Source of the DNA: Clostridia bacterium
Lineage (GTDB): Bacteria > Bacillota > Clostridia > Christensenellales > QALW01
Direction: 5' to 3'
DNA: 64,000 bases
Assembly: GCA_900769815.1 (NCBI GenBank)
Contig: CAAGID010000037.1
Location: 1-64,000 of the forward strand
Below are positions 1 through 9,503 of this stretch, one piece after another (the first letter of the stretch is position 1; each line of letters starts with the position of its first letter). The notes below the pieces were generated by a model that saw only the letters and a program-made list of their open reading frames with translations, was not told the DNA's origin and did not search any database. Both the position numbers and the translations under genes were made by a program.

Positions 1-12
1 AGCTACCGGGCC
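1..12 (-). tRNA. 5' end of a tRNA cut by the window edge (partial)
   Basis: Read on the minus strand these bases give GGCCCGGTAGCT, which fits tRNA positions 1-12, with the invariant T8-A9 and G10. Only six bases separate it from the CCA end of the next tRNA, as in a tRNA cluster. Identity cannot be fixed; Asp or Phe tRNAs of Clostridia begin similarly. Confidence 0.55.
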
Positions 13-18
13 AATATG

Positions 19-94
19 TGGTGGGAACAATAGGGCTCGAACCTATGACCCTCTGCTTGTAAGGCAGATGCTCTCCCAGCTGAGCTATGCTCCC
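19..94 (-). tRNA. tRNA-Val (anticodon TAC)
   Basis: The minus strand folds as a full cloverleaf. The acceptor stem is GGGAGCA paired with TGTTCCC (one G-T pair), the D arm contains AGCTCAGCTGGGAGAGC, the anticodon loop is CTTACAA (TAC, valine), the T arm carries GGTTCGAGCC, and CCA is encoded at 19-21. It lies downstream of sigE on the same strand. Confidence 0.93.
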
Positions 95-170
95 ACATAT
101 TAAATTGCCAATGCTTTTCTTTCAAAGCGTTGTTATTATATTATAACACTAAAATTTTGTCAACTGTTTT

Positions 171-866
171 TTATGTAACTTTTGACATTTCTTTTTTTAA
201 TTTTTTTATTATCTTTTTTTCAAGGCGGGAAATGTAGGATTGGCTGATATTTAATTTCTCGGCAACTTCTTTTTGAGTAAGCTCCCGTGGGGCGTCAACG
301 CCGTAGCGAAGCATAATTATCTCTCTTTCGCGGGAGGAGAGATTATCAATCAGCTTGCGAAGAACCTTTATATCGTCGCGCTCATCCATATCGCGGTACA
401 CTATATCTGCATCGGTGCCCAATATATCTGATAATAAAAGAGCGTTGCCGTCCCAATCCACCTTTAAGGGTTCGTCAAAGGAAACCTCACTTTTGATTTT
501 TGAAGTTCTGCGTAAATACATTAAAATTTCGTTTTCAATGCAACGAGATGCGTAGGTTGCAAGACGAATCTGCTTATCTAAATTATAGGTATTAACGGCT
601 TTTATAAGTCCGATTGCACCTATTCCCGTTAAATCCTCAACGGAAATTCCCGTATTTTCGAACTTTTTTGCAATATATACCACAAGTCTTAAGTTATGCT
701 CGATTAAAAGACTTTTTGCCTTTTCGTCACCGTTTTTTAAGCCCTCAAGAGCTTTATCTTCATCTTCTACGGAAAGGGGGGGAGGAAGCGTCTGAGCTCC
801 GCCTACATAATATATGTAATCTTTTATAAAAAGTTTCCTGATTTTTTTTAGTAATTTTTCTAACAT
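171..866 (-). CDS. sigE: RNA polymerase sporulation sigma factor SigE (pro-sigma-E)
   Basis: This is the mother-cell sigma factor that acts after septation in sporulation. The 231-residue protein is close to Bacillus SigE throughout. It has a short basic pro-sequence ending near YYVGG (residues 19-23), the [16 protein letters not shown] segment of region 2, the region 2.4 stretch [18 protein letters not shown], and a region 4 helix-turn-helix ([21 protein letters not shown]). The start codon directly abuts the spoIIGA stop, with a GGAG ribosome site inside spoIIGA, so the two are translationally coupled. Cleavage of the pro-sequence by SpoIIGA is established for the family. Very secure. Confidence 0.97.
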   Translation of the reverse strand: MLEKLLKKIRKLFIKDYIYYVGGAQTLPPPLSVEDEDKALEGLKNGDEKAKSLLIEHNLRLVVYIAKKFENTGISVEDLTGIGAIGLIKAVNTYNLDKQIRLATYASRCIENEILMYLRRTSKIKSEVSFDEPLKVDWDGNALLLSDILGTDADIVYRDMDERDDIKVLRKLIDNLSSREREIIMLRYGVDAPRELTQKEVAEKLNISQSYISRLEKKIIKKLKKEMSKVT

Positions 867-1610
867 TCAGATACACTCCTTTAAAAGGTCGGGATGCAAA
901 AGGGCATCGAATTTTTTATGGAAATCGTTATCACACATAGCAACAACGCACTTTGGCGAATAGTTTTTGTTCATATAGGTAACGCTTATACTGTCGGGAA
1001 TAAAGCCTAAAAGAGCTCCTTCTTTTTCAACTGTTGAATAGGGTATAATAAGAGGCTTTTCAGGCATATTTACAAGTGCACTGTTTATTAAAATTACGGG
1101 AATATCTTTATAATAAAGTCCGTTTCCGCTGTCGATAAAGGCTGAAAAGCTTTTTCCCGAAAGGTTAATTACTGCACGATTATCCTCGATATTCTTTTTG
1201 CGCATAAAAGGGATAAGGGTTCGGTAAAGTGCCACAGAAAAAAAAGTAGAAGTAAGGGAAACAATAAAGAATACGTTATCCTCGTAAAAGATTCCCGCAG
1301 ATGGAGTAAAAAATAAATTAGTTATACCAAAGAGAGCACCTGCACAGGCTGAAACTGCAATTAAAGAATATAAAAATGCCTTAAAATTTTTAGGCATAAA
1401 GCACAGATAACACATTAAGGCAAGGACAACAGTTGTCTGAAAAAAATTGGTGTTATAAAAAAGAGGCATAATAACTGCGTAAAGTGCACCGAAAAGGGAA
1501 GCAATAGCAGGGTGTTTTGCTCTTATATACGAAATTTTACTTCCTGAAAGAAGCAAAAAATAATCTATAACGAAGTTTTCAAAAAAAACAAGTTCAATAT
1601 ATACGGTCAA
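867..1610 (-). CDS. spoIIGA: Sigma-E processing peptidase SpoIIGA
   Basis: This is the membrane aspartic protease that removes the pro-sequence of sigma-E. The N-terminal half (about residues 1-150) is five or so hydrophobic helices, and the C-terminal half carries the aspartyl motif FIDSGNG near residue 162. At about 247 residues it is shorter than the roughly 300 of Bacillus. I place the start at a TTG at 1610, because a GGAGGTGG ribosome site lies 5-7 bases ahead of it; a GTG at 1619 would overlap that site. The location immediately upstream of sigE is the classical spoIIG operon. A sequence TTGTCGCTT at 1660-1668 partly resembles a Spo0A box, which would fit known regulation but is weak evidence. 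Confidence 0.92.
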   Translation of the reverse strand: MTVYIELVFFENFVIDYFLLLSGSKISYIRAKHPAIASLFGALYAVIMPLFYNTNFFQTTVVLALMCYLCFMPKNFKAFLYSLIAVSACAGALFGITNLFFTPSAGIFYEDNVFFIVSLTSTFFSVALYRTLIPFMRKKNIEDNRAVINLSGKSFSAFIDSGNGLYYKDIPVILINSALVNMPEKPLIIPYSTVEKEGALLGFIPDSISVTYMNKNYSPKCVVAMCDNDFHKKFDALLHPDLLKECI

Positions 1611-1790
1611 AATCTCCACCTCCGTTAAGGACTATTTTAACAAAAGAGAATTAAAAAAGTTGTCGCTTCAGTGTTAAGAAAAAGAGAAAATTACCGCAAA
1701 AAATGAAAAAGAAAAAATTTCTCTTTTATTTTTTTTCTTTATATGATATACTTATTAAGGAATTATAGTTTATTTTAGGAGTGATTTCTT

Positions 1791-2636
1791 ATGAAACCCA
1801 TTAAAATTGTTTCAGATTCCACTTGCGATCTTTCAAAAGAAATTATTGAGGAATTTGATATTTCTATTTTACCCTTGCAGGTAAATTTAGGCGACGAATC
1901 AAGATTTGATGGCGTTGATATTCAGCCTGATGAAATTTATGCCTGGGCAGATAAAAACGGCAAAACGCCTACCACAAGTGCACCTGCACCTGATGCAGTT
2001 GAAAGCTTTTTAGGTCAGTTTGCAGAGGATTATGATATTATTGCATTTACAATTTCAAGCGAAATGTCATCTACCTATCAGACCTTCTGTAACGTAGCGT
2101 CAACCTTTGAAAATTCAAAGATAACCGTTATTGACAGCCGTAACCTTTCAACGGGTATAGGCTTGCAGATTGTAACTGCCGCAAATATGATTAAGGCAGG
2201 TGCAGCCTACGACGATGTTGTTGCAAAAATCAATGAAGTTATTCCCAAGGTTCGTGCAGGCTTCGTTGTTGAAGACGTTTTATTCTTACATAAGGGCGGA
2301 AGATGCTCAGCACTTGCCGCATTCGGTGCAACCGCACTTAAGCTTCGTCCCACTTTAGCCGTTGTTGACGGTAAAATTAAGGTTGATAAAAAGGTTCGCG
2401 GTGATATCCGTTCAGCCACATTGAAGTATGCAAAGGGTCTTGAGGAAATCGTCAATGCCGATGAAGAAGTTGTATTTATTACACATTCAGGAACAACGGA
2501 TGAAATTATAAATGACGTTTACGATTACGTTTCAGGCTTAAATAAGTTTAAGAAAATTTATATTACCCGTGCCGGCTGTGTTGTTTCATCACACTGCGGT
2601 GCAGGTACTTTAGGTGTACTTTTTATTTCCAAGTAA
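1791..2636 (+). CDS. DegV family fatty-acid-binding protein
   Basis: The 281-residue protein has the DegV signature: N-terminal IVSDSTCDLS, the PLQVNLGDE segment, TSAPAPD near residue 60, and TISSEMSSTYQ near residue 85. Members bind a fatty acid between two domains, and some hand acyl groups to fatty acid kinase. The physiological role here is unknown. The start has a good ribosome site (AGGAG, 8 bases). It is followed after 12 bases by the gene for bL9, so the two are probably one transcript. Confidence 0.92.
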   Translation: MKPIKIVSDSTCDLSKEIIEEFDISILPLQVNLGDESRFDGVDIQPDEIYAWADKNGKTPTTSAPAPDAVESFLGQFAEDYDIIAFTISSEMSSTYQTFCNVASTFENSKITVIDSRNLSTGIGLQIVTAANMIKAGAAYDDVVAKINEVIPKVRAGFVVEDVLFLHKGGRCSALAAFGATALKLRPTLAVVDGKIKVDKKVRGDIRSATLKYAKGLEEIVNADEEVVFITHSGTTDEIINDVYDYVSGLNKFKKIYITRAGCVVSSHCGAGTLGVLFISK

Positions 2637-2648
2637 CGAGGTGATTTT

Positions 2649-3089
2649 ATGAAGGTTATACTTTTACAGGACGTTAAGGGTTCAGGCAAGAAAAATCAGA
2701 TAGTGGAAGTTAACGACGGCTATGCAAGAAACTTCCTTTTCCCCAGAAAGCTTGCTAAAGAAGCAACAAGCACAAACGTAAATGCCGTTGACGTGCAGAA
2801 TAAGGCTGAAGCACATCGCAAGGAAGTTATGAAAGCTGAAGCCATAGAAAACGCTAAAAAGCTAAGCGAATTAACAGTAACCGTTTTAGGCAAAGGCGGT
2901 AACGGTAAAATGTTCGGTTCAATTTCTTCTTCCGACGTTGCTGAAGCCATAAAAACCCAGCACGGTCTTGAAATCGACAAAAAGAAAATTGAAATTCCTA
3001 CTATGAAAACAGAGGGCGAATATACTGTAACGCTTAAACTTTTTCCCGAGGTTTCGGCGAAGATGAAGGTTATCGTTAAGATCGATTAA
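2649..3089 (+). CDS. rplI: 50S ribosomal protein bL9
   Basis: The 146-residue protein has the bL9 N-domain ([21 protein letters not shown], then [13 protein letters not shown]), a central helix of about 45 residues, and the C-terminal RNA-binding domain containing [16 protein letters not shown]. It binds 23S rRNA near the L1 stalk. The length is typical. In many Firmicutes rplI sits beside gdpP and dnaB; here it follows a DegV gene instead, and neither usual partner is present downstream. Confidence 0.97.
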   Translation: MKVILLQDVKGSGKKNQIVEVNDGYARNFLFPRKLAKEATSTNVNAVDVQNKAEAHRKEVMKAEAIENAKKLSELTVTVLGKGGNGKMFGSISSSDVAEAIKTQHGLEIDKKKIEIPTMKTEGEYTVTLKLFPEVSAKMKVIVKID

Positions 3090-3303
3090 AACGAGAACAA
3101 AAATTCTCCACATCACTGCTGATAATAAAAAGATGTTATCTGTCATAATTATAATATAAAAGCATAATATGTATTATTGATATGTTTACAAATAAACTTG
3201 TTGACATATAAACATTGTTATGCCAAAAAATGTGGAAACCAAAAGACGGTTGCCACGATACATTTGAATACATTTATGTGAGATTAAATCTCAATAAAAA
3301 AAC

Positions 3304-3340
3304 GAGTCGTCTGTTCGCGTCAGATGGCTCATTTTTTTCT
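3304..3340. terminator. Bidirectional intrinsic terminator between rplI and the ABC operon
   Basis: GAGTCGTCTG at 3304-3313 pairs with CAGATGGCTC at 3321-3330 (10 pairs, two G-T) around a 7-base loop. A T7 run follows on the plus strand and an A-rich tract precedes it, giving T residues on the minus strand. It can end rplI and the minus-strand operon. The rest of 3090-3485 shows no convincing gene except the short ORF at 3329-3409. Confidence 0.8.
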
Positions 3341-3409
3341 GTCAATTTTAGCATCAACAATATTCCTTTTGTCAACCACTGTGCTATCCCAATTTGTGTT
3401 GTTGATCAT
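3329..3409 (-). CDS. Possible 26-residue protein at the end of the ABC operon
   Basis: An ATG at 3409 follows an AGGAG ribosome site at 8 bases and opens a 26-codon frame (MINNTNWDSTVVDKRNIVDA...) that stops at the foot of the terminator. The predicted peptide is hydrophilic and unlike any family I know. It starts 76 bases after the last ABC gene. The good ribosome site and the terminator make translation plausible, but a frame this short could be chance. Confidence 0.35.
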   Translation of the reverse strand: MINNTNWDSTVVDKRNIVDAKIDRKK

Positions 3410-3485
3410 ATTTGATTTCTCCTATCATCTTCTTTATTTAATTATGACAGGTAATCCAATAAAATAAAATTAAGTAGTATATCTA

Positions 3486-4325
3486 TTATTTTTTTCCTCT
3501 AATGACAATAGCCCCTTTTTCCTCAACTTCAAAGCTAACCATATTTGAAATTTTTGCTTTTTCAAGAATGTGTTTGGGTATTTGAAGTCTGCCGTATTTG
3601 TCGATAACGGAATATTCATCGTGGGTTTGGTAAATGTGATTGCCTTCCCGTGTGCGCATAAGCTCCGAGGAGGTTTTTCCGTCACGGATATACACAACTC
3701 TGTCTACCATACTTGAAAGATGTGCATCATGGGTAACGATAACGATTGTTTTGTTAAATTCAGTATTGATTTTCCTGAAAAGCCTCATTATTTCATCGCA
3801 GGTTACGGTATCAACGCTTCCTGTTGGCTCGTCGGCAAGAATAATGCTTGGGTCGTTTGCAAGGGCAACGGCTATTGAAACACGTTGTTGTTCACCGCCT
3901 GAAAGTTCAAAAAGTGTATTATGAATCCTGTGTTCAAGACCTACTGTTTTTAAAAGTTCCATAGCCCGCGGTTTATCAGCTTTTCCAATTATTCTCATTG
4001 GTGCAAGCACGTTTTCAAGTGCAGAAAGATGATGAATAAGATTGCGGGCATTGTTCTGCCAAACATAACCGATTTTGTTTGTGCGAAAATCGTTGATTTG
4101 TTGAAAAGTCATTTTAAAAGCGTCTGTTCCGTCAATAAAAAGTGAACCTGCATCAGCTTTTTCAAGGCAACCTATAATGTTCAACAGAGTGCTTTTACCA
4201 CTTCCGCTTGCACCCATAACTGCAAGCATTTCACCCTTTTTTACGTGCAGGTCAAGTCCCTGAAGTGCAAGAGTTTTGCTTTCACCGCTTTTATATATTT
4301 TAACTATGTTTTCGCATAAAATCAT
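3486..4325 (-). CDS. ABC transporter ATP-binding protein with AbrB-like C-terminal tail
   Basis: This is a MacB/LolD-type ATPase of 279 residues. It shows Walker [10 protein letters not shown], the Q-loop YVWQN, the signature LSGGEQQR, Walker [13 protein letters not shown] and the H-loop VTHD. It is about 50 residues longer than usual. The extra C-terminus (about residues 235-279: [20 protein letters not shown], then ...[13 protein letters not shown]) looks like a SpoVT/AbrB swapped-hairpin domain, which I recall on some ABC ATPases of efflux systems. The start overlaps the preceding gene's stop (ATGA). It would pair with the FtsX-like permease of this operon. Confidence 0.9.
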   Translation of the reverse strand: MILCENIVKIYKSGESKTLALQGLDLHVKKGEMLAVMGASGSGKSTLLNIIGCLEKADAGSLFIDGTDAFKMTFQQINDFRTNKIGYVWQNNARNLIHHLSALENVLAPMRIIGKADKPRAMELLKTVGLEHRIHNTLFELSGGEQQRVSIAVALANDPSIILADEPTGSVDTVTCDEIMRLFRKINTEFNKTIVIVTHDAHLSSMVDRVVYIRDGKTSSELMRTREGNHIYQTHDEYSVIDKYGRLQIPKHILEKAKISNMVSFEVEEKGAIVIRGKK

Positions 4326-4966
4326 ACTAAAATACCGTCTTCTATTTTTAAAATTTTGTCTGCAAAGGAAAGAATTTCATTATCGTGTGTTGTCATAATG
4401 ATTGTAGTATCCTTGCTTAATTTATTAAAAATTTGTGCAACTTGCTGTGATGAAGCAAAATCAAGCTGGGCGGTAGGCTCATCAGCAAAGATAATTTTAG
4501 GCTTGTTTATAATTGCCCTGATAATAGCAATACGTTGTTGCTCGCCGCCGGAAAGCTCAGTTGTACTGCGGTTTTCTTTGCCTAAAAGTCCAAATTCTTC
4601 AAACAAATTAAGTATTAAATTACGGTCTTCAGCTTTGCCTATAAGTCTTTGCATTAAAGCAACGTTTTCATATGCGTTAAACTGCGAAAGAAGTGCAACG
4701 GATTGGAACACAAAGCCAATGTTTTCTCTGCGAAAACGGTCTAAAGTTGTTTTGCTTAAATACGAAATATCTGTTCTGTCAATTAAAACTTTTCCGCTTG
4801 TTGCTTTGTCAAGACCTGATAAAACGTTCATAAGTGTTGTTTTGCCTGAGCCTGACCTACCTGAAATAATATTAAGTCCGCCTTTAATTTCAAGGCTTAT
4901 CCCTTTTAAAACTTCTGCGTAAGTAGGGTGCAAAAATTCTTTTTTTATATCAAAAGCTTTAATCAT
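4322..4966 (-). CDS. ABC transporter ATP-binding protein (MacB/LolD type)
   Basis: This 214-residue ATPase has Walker A GRSGSGKTT, the signature LSGGEQQR, Walker B IIFADEPTAQLD and the H-loop TTHD. It is a distinct paralogue of the other ATPase of this operon and lacks the AbrB-like tail. I use the ATG at 4966, which has a GAGG ribosome site and sits one base past the permease stop. An upstream GTG at 4978 would overlap the permease and is less likely. Two different ATPases with one large permease suggest a heterodimeric nucleotide-binding pair. Confidence 0.9.
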   Translation of the reverse strand: MIKAFDIKKEFLHPTYAEVLKGISLEIKGGLNIISGRSGSGKTTLMNVLSGLDKATSGKVLIDRTDISYLSKTTLDRFRRENIGFVFQSVALLSQFNAYENVALMQRLIGKAEDRNLILNLFEEFGLLGKENRSTTELSGGEQQRIAIIRAIINKPKIIFADEPTAQLDFASSQQVAQIFNKLSKDTTIIMTTHDNEILSFADKILKIEDGILV

Positions 4967-4967
4967 A

Positions 4968-7682
4968 TTATTCCTCACTTAATTTTATTGCATTGGTAGG
5001 CTGAAGCTTTTTAATAAAAGGAATAGTTATAATGCTAATTATTGCGTATAACAACAGAATTAAAGTGTAAAGCTTGAGATAATCGTTATTGTTAAATGCA
5101 ATTTTAATGGTTGGTATTTGAGCTTCAAGAGAAAAAGCAGTACCCAAAATAGGAATAAACATAATGCTTGCCAGATATCCTAAAACAATGGCAAATATAA
5201 TGGGAATAATTCCCGTTAAGATATGTTCTGTAATAAGCATAAATGTCAATTCTTTTTCTTCCATTCCCATTGCACGGAGTGTTGCAAACTGAAGCGTATT
5301 ATTTTTTAATGAGAGAATGTTAAAAATTATATAACCTAAAAACAAAATTATGAAGATTAAAATAAAGTTAAAGGTAAGTATGCCTCCTGATGCCTGCAGG
5401 GTAGCTTCGTAGCGAACGCTATCCAAAAGCTCTTGTCTGACGGTAATACTGTTTATAAAATAGCTTTCGTCAATTTGCTTGCTTATATCTTGCATAGTCG
5501 TGTTGTCTTCAAGACTCATCCATACGTCAAAGTCAAGGTTAGGGAGCATATAATCAATATATTCGCTGTTGGCAACAACTAACGGAGCGTCAGTATAAGG
5601 GTTAAAGCTTGGGAAAAGCTCAACTATTTCATACACGATTAAAGCAATAGTTTTATTGTTTGAAATTGTTGGTTTAATAAAAATCGCATCACCCTTTTGA
5701 AGTGATAATTTTTCTGCCATAGTTTTTGAAATTATACAAGCGTTGGGTGCACTGCCTAAAAGATTAAGATACGCATTAAGGTGCGATTCATTTTCGTCAC
5801 CTCGGCAATATGCAACAGAAGAAAATTCCTTAGTATCAATTCCCATAAAAGTAACACCAGAATCGTTAACAGTAGGGGAACATCCTGTAATAATTCGTGT
5901 TTCTTCTTTAACGCCTGAAAAATTATTAAACAAAAAGGGTTTAGGTGTTTCAACTTTATTTTGTGTTGACGTATCGTCAACGGCGGTAGTGTTAAAATCA
6001 AGGTCAATAACGCAATCTGCACCGGTAGAATAATAAAATTTATCTAAACTATGGGAAAATAAGCTTCTTGCTGAATTTGCAGAAAAAATACATAATACAA
6101 TTGCAACAACGGCAAAAATCTGCATTCCGTAACCGTTCTTTTGCGTTATCGCGTTTTTTATTGCGCACAAAACACCTACTGAAAAATTTTTCTTAAAAAT
6201 ATTTAAGGTGCTTACAAGTAATTTGAAAAGACGTGCAAACAAAAGAGCACAGCCTAAAGTAAAAGCAAAGACTGTTATAAATACTATAGGATCAACGGGA
6301 AGACTGTTTATACTATTTAAAGAACGGATTTCTTTTTGCATTAAGGTAAAGGAAAAATATCCGTAAAGTGAGATGCCAAGCAAAATAAAGTCAAGATATA
6401 TTCGTTGCCATAAAGGCTTTAAAGTGTTTTTCTTTTTTATCCTTACGGTGTTTGTATTGAAAAGTTTTGTGCAAGGCAGAAGCATTGTAATAATGCTTAT
6501 AATGCTTGCTATAAGCATATATATGAGGCTTGATGGTAAGAACTGTACGCTGAGCCCCAAAGAGCTTTTAAACTCTAAAAAAGAAGAAACTGTTCCCAAA
6601 AATTTTACTGCCAAAAGTGAAAGGGGAATGGAAATAATCAACGCTAAAAGAGTCAAGCTTCCGCTTTGAAACAGATAACTTTTTATTATTTGCTTCCTTG
6701 TGGCACCTCGGGATAATAAAAGTGCTATTTCATTTTTATCTGTTTTTATAATAGAAGAGCTTACGAAGCCTGAATAAAGAATTACAAGGAAAATCAAAGG
6801 AATTTCAAATAATACAATCAACGTTTCTACGGTAGATTTTTTATTTAAAAACGTATCAAACAAGTTCTGGTCAGGAATATTTTTAGTTGCACTCAAATAA
6901 TCAAGCCATTTGTTAATTTGTCGGTTTGCTTGGCTTACTTTTGAAATATCTTTTATTTTTAAATCGGTATAATCGAATATAAGATTAAAACTAACGTCTT
7001 TTATAAGCCCGTTTGGAAGAAAATATGCTTCCATATCTTCTTTTAAAATTATGAATGAGCTATTGAGATTAGCTTGGTCAAAAACGGTTGAAGCATCAGT
7101 AATTTCAACAACACCTACCGGAATGATATATACCCCTAAATCACTGCCGTCTTCATTTAAAAAATATGTTTTGTTTAACGTTAAATCCTTGCTTATTTCT
7201 GCATTTTTTGTTATTAAGGCTTCAATTATTCCATCGCTTCTTGTTTTAGGAAAGGTGCCGTAAAGCAAATTAAATCCATCAGTATCGTCATATGAAACTG
7301 CTTGTATCGTTTCTGATGAAGAATTGTTAATATCATCACGGTTATAAAGAAGTTGCTTGCTTGTTAATTTTTCAGAATATACCTTTTGTGTCATTGGTAA
7401 ACTTTCAGTTAAAAGTGTATTTACCGATGACTCAATTTGCGTTAAATTTTCTTTATAGTTTTCTCTTGCAAGTGTTGAAAAAGGAAGAGAAAAGGTGTAA
7501 GCAGAAGGATGTGTTCCTTGCTTTGCAGAAATATTTAATTCAGTTATAAGCATTCTTTCGCTTAGCGCAGAAGAGTATATAGGAATTATTCCTGCTGATG
7601 TTACTGAAATCAATATTCCTAAAAAAAGTGCACACATTAAAAATTTATTTTTCAGCATCCGTAAAAGGGTTAAATAAATCAT
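4968..7682 (-). CDS. FtsX-like ABC transporter permease
   Basis: The 904-residue membrane protein begins with a membrane helix (about residues 12-35). A large extracytoplasmic region of about 240 residues follows, then three helices, a connecting pair, a second extracytoplasmic domain, and three final helices ending in a basic tail. This is the duplicated FtsX/MacB permease plan in a single chain (about 8-10 helices). The family moves substrates out of the outer leaflet or couples ATP hydrolysis to extracellular proteins (antibiotic-peptide resistance, lipoprotein handling). The substrate here is unknown. It is separated by 4 bases from the adaptor gene and lies just before both ATPase genes. 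Confidence 0.88.
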   Translation of the reverse strand: MIYLTLLRMLKNKFLMCALFLGILISVTSAGIIPIYSSALSERMLITELNISAKQGTHPSAYTFSLPFSTLARENYKENLTQIESSVNTLLTESLPMTQKVYSEKLTSKQLLYNRDDINNSSSETIQAVSYDDTDGFNLLYGTFPKTRSDGIIEALITKNAEISKDLTLNKTYFLNEDGSDLGVYIIPVGVVEITDASTVFDQANLNSSFIILKEDMEAYFLPNGLIKDVSFNLIFDYTDLKIKDISKVSQANRQINKWLDYLSATKNIPDQNLFDTFLNKKSTVETLIVLFEIPLIFLVILYSGFVSSSIIKTDKNEIALLLSRGATRKQIIKSYLFQSGSLTLLALIISIPLSLLAVKFLGTVSSFLEFKSSLGLSVQFLPSSLIYMLIASIISIITMLLPCTKLFNTNTVRIKKKNTLKPLWQRIYLDFILLGISLYGYFSFTLMQKEIRSLNSINSLPVDPIVFITVFAFTLGCALLFARLFKLLVSTLNIFKKNFSVGVLCAIKNAITQKNGYGMQIFAVVAIVLCIFSANSARSLFSHSLDKFYYSTGADCVIDLDFNTTAVDDTSTQNKVETPKPFLFNNFSGVKEETRIITGCSPTVNDSGVTFMGIDTKEFSSVAYCRGDENESHLNAYLNLLGSAPNACIISKTMAEKLSLQKGDAIFIKPTISNNKTIALIVYEIVELFPSFNPYTDAPLVVANSEYIDYMLPNLDFDVWMSLEDNTTMQDISKQIDESYFINSITVRQELLDSVRYEATLQASGGILTFNFILIFIILFLGYIIFNILSLKNNTLQFATLRAMGMEEKELTFMLITEHILTGIIPIIFAIVLGYLASIMFIPILGTAFSLEAQIPTIKIAFNNNDYLKLYTLILLLYAIISIITIPFIKKLQPTNAIKLSEE

Positions 7683-7686
7683 AATT

Positions 7687-8691
7687 TTATCCTAAAATGA
7701 CGGTATCGTCCACAGAAACTCCGTCAAGAATCTCAGCATAATCGCTATTTATTATGCCAACCTTAACAAGGACCTCACGTCTTGTTATTCCGTCAGCATC
7801 TAAAATTTTTACAAAATAATCGTCGGATTTATACTGATTGAGGGCGCGGGCAGGTACACATACAGCATTTTTGTGCGTTTTGTTTACTACGGTGAAAGTT
7901 GCTTTATCACCGTAACTAAAGGTGGCATCAGTATCGATAAAATAGCACTTATCGTCAGGGGAATAGCCGTTTGCAGTTAAAACAGGAACTCTTCTTACGG
8001 TGCCTTTACCTGATAAGGCATCACTCTCAAGACGAATAATTTCACCTGTTTCGCCTTCTTTAAGAGTTTTATAATAGTTTTCTGCATCTATTGAGAGAGA
8101 AACTCCGTCTTCGCGGTAAAGCATAATTTCTTTAACTGCTTTTTCTGCCTCGTTTTGAGGGTTAGTGTAGTTTATGCGTATCTTTCCCGAAAAGGAAGAA
8201 TAAATACTTGAAGCTTGTTTCTTCTCTAAAAGAACTTTCTTTGTTGCTTTTGCCTCGGTTATACGTGTTGATATAAGATTTTTTTCCGTTTGCTCGGTTA
8301 CTGATTTTAACTGATTTTCAAAATCTGCGATATTAACGTCAATATGTGCAATTTCTTTATCAATTTCAGTTGTGCTAAACTGAAATAAAAGCTCGTTTTC
8401 GCTAACGCCTTGACCATCGGTAACAAGAACTGTTAAATTGCTTGTAAAGCCTTCTGCTCTCAAAGAATCAATATTATAAGTTTTATGATAGGAATATACA
8501 AATTCGCCGGAAAATTCTTTAATATCACTTATATCCATTATTTTAGCTTTTTCGGTAGCGTATTGCAGATGAACTGCATCCTGAACTGCAGGCGGTGTAA
8601 ATTCCTTGTAACTGTTTTCAGGAAAAAATGCACAGCCAGACAGACAAAATATAAGAATAATACAATGGATAAATATAATTCGTTTTAACAT
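7687..8691 (-). CDS. HlyD/MacA-like adaptor lipoprotein of the ABC efflux system
   Basis: The 334-residue protein has a lipoprotein signal (lipobox LSGC at about residues 17-20), a central predicted coiled coil (about residues 110-160: IDKEIAHIDVNIADFENQL... and RITEAKATKKVLLEKK), flanking beta-rich segments, and a C-terminal barrel-like part with VCVPARAL and VKVGIINSDYAEILDGV. The last part is typical of membrane fusion proteins. In a Gram-positive cell it would sit on the outer face of the membrane and work with the permease. Its start has GGAG at 7 bases. Confidence 0.8.
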   Translation of the reverse strand: MLKRIIFIHCIILIFCLSGCAFFPENSYKEFTPPAVQDAVHLQYATEKAKIMDISDIKEFSGEFVYSYHKTYNIDSLRAEGFTSNLTVLVTDGQGVSENELLFQFSTTEIDKEIAHIDVNIADFENQLKSVTEQTEKNLISTRITEAKATKKVLLEKKQASSIYSSFSGKIRINYTNPQNEAEKAVKEIMLYREDGVSLSIDAENYYKTLKEGETGEIIRLESDALSGKGTVRRVPVLTANGYSPDDKCYFIDTDATFSYGDKATFTVVNKTHKNAVCVPARALNQYKSDDYFVKILDADGITRREVLVKVGIINSDYAEILDGVSVDDTVILG

Positions 8692-8702
8692 GCTTAACTC
8701 CG

Positions 8703-9503
8703 TTAATAAATTTGTTGGTTATCCGCTTTGAAGGCGTGATACAACTCAGGAATCTGATAATTTACGATATTTGCGTTGACAAGCTGACGTGTTCCTGAAA
8801 ACACCGTAAGATTTTTGATTGTCACACTGCCTTCAACAGCCAAGATTATTTTGCTATTGTTGATGTTTTTCGTAATAGTTTTACCGTTTGAAAATTCAAA
8901 TATAAATCTTGTCGGGCGCGTACGGATTTTTTCATAATCGGATTTATCAATATCCTCCGATAATTCACATTCATATATTTCTTTACCGTTATTTTTGTAT
9001 GCATATATTGCACCGCAATGGCTATAGAATACTGTTTCTCCGTTTAAATCGGCACAAATAAACTCATAGGTATATTCATTTCCCACGGTATTTACTGTTT
9101 TCGAGGTAAGAAGTCTTACACCGTTACCGTCAAAAGAAAACTGATAAATCTTATCTTCGATTACTTTTTGGGTGTCTTTTTCGCTGAGTGTTGCAAAAGC
9201 GTAAAAATATTTATTGCTGCTAAAAGTGTCATTCAGTGATACGGTATAAGATAATGCGGAGTTTTTTTCAGCAAGATGATCTTCTATAAACTGCAAAAAC
9301 GTATCGACCTTGTTTTTATCTTCGCAAAAGGTTGTATATGCGGGCATAGGTGTTGGTGTAATGGGCGGAAAAGTCTGCCTTGGGATAAGCGTTCTTTCTG
9401 CTTGCAGAGTAGGTGTTGTATTTGTTTCGTGGGAAGTATCACGGCTACAAGCACAGCAAAATATAATTAAAATTAAAAGAAATATGCTGGTTATTTTTTT
9501 CAT
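8703..9503 (-). CDS. Lipoprotein carrying a copy of the BlaR1 sensor domain
   Basis: The 266-residue protein has a lipoprotein signal (CCACS at about residues 16-20) and a Thr/Pro-rich linker. A domain of about 170 residues follows that is recognisably homologous to the extracellular C-terminus of the BlaR1-like protein of this operon. Both contain YEF-(I/F)-CA, a G-x-IY strand, EFSNG, and a closing stretch V-x-IKN-x-x-VF followed by L-x-NANI. No known family name came to mind for that domain. The gene overlaps the RCC1 lipoprotein gene by ATGA. I infer a ligand-binding or decoy partner for the membrane sensor. Confidence 0.75.
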   Translation of the reverse strand: MKKITSIFLLILIIFCCACSRDTSHETNTTPTLQAERTLIPRQTFPPITPTPMPAYTTFCEDKNKVDTFLQFIEDHLAEKNSALSYTVSLNDTFSSNKYFYAFATLSEKDTQKVIEDKIYQFSFDGNGVRLLTSKTVNTVGNEYTYEFICADLNGETVFYSHCGAIYAYKNNGKEIYECELSEDIDKSDYEKIRTRPTRFIFEFSNGKTITKNINNSKIILAVEGSVTIKNLTVFSGTRQLVNANIVNYQIPELYHAFKADNQQIY

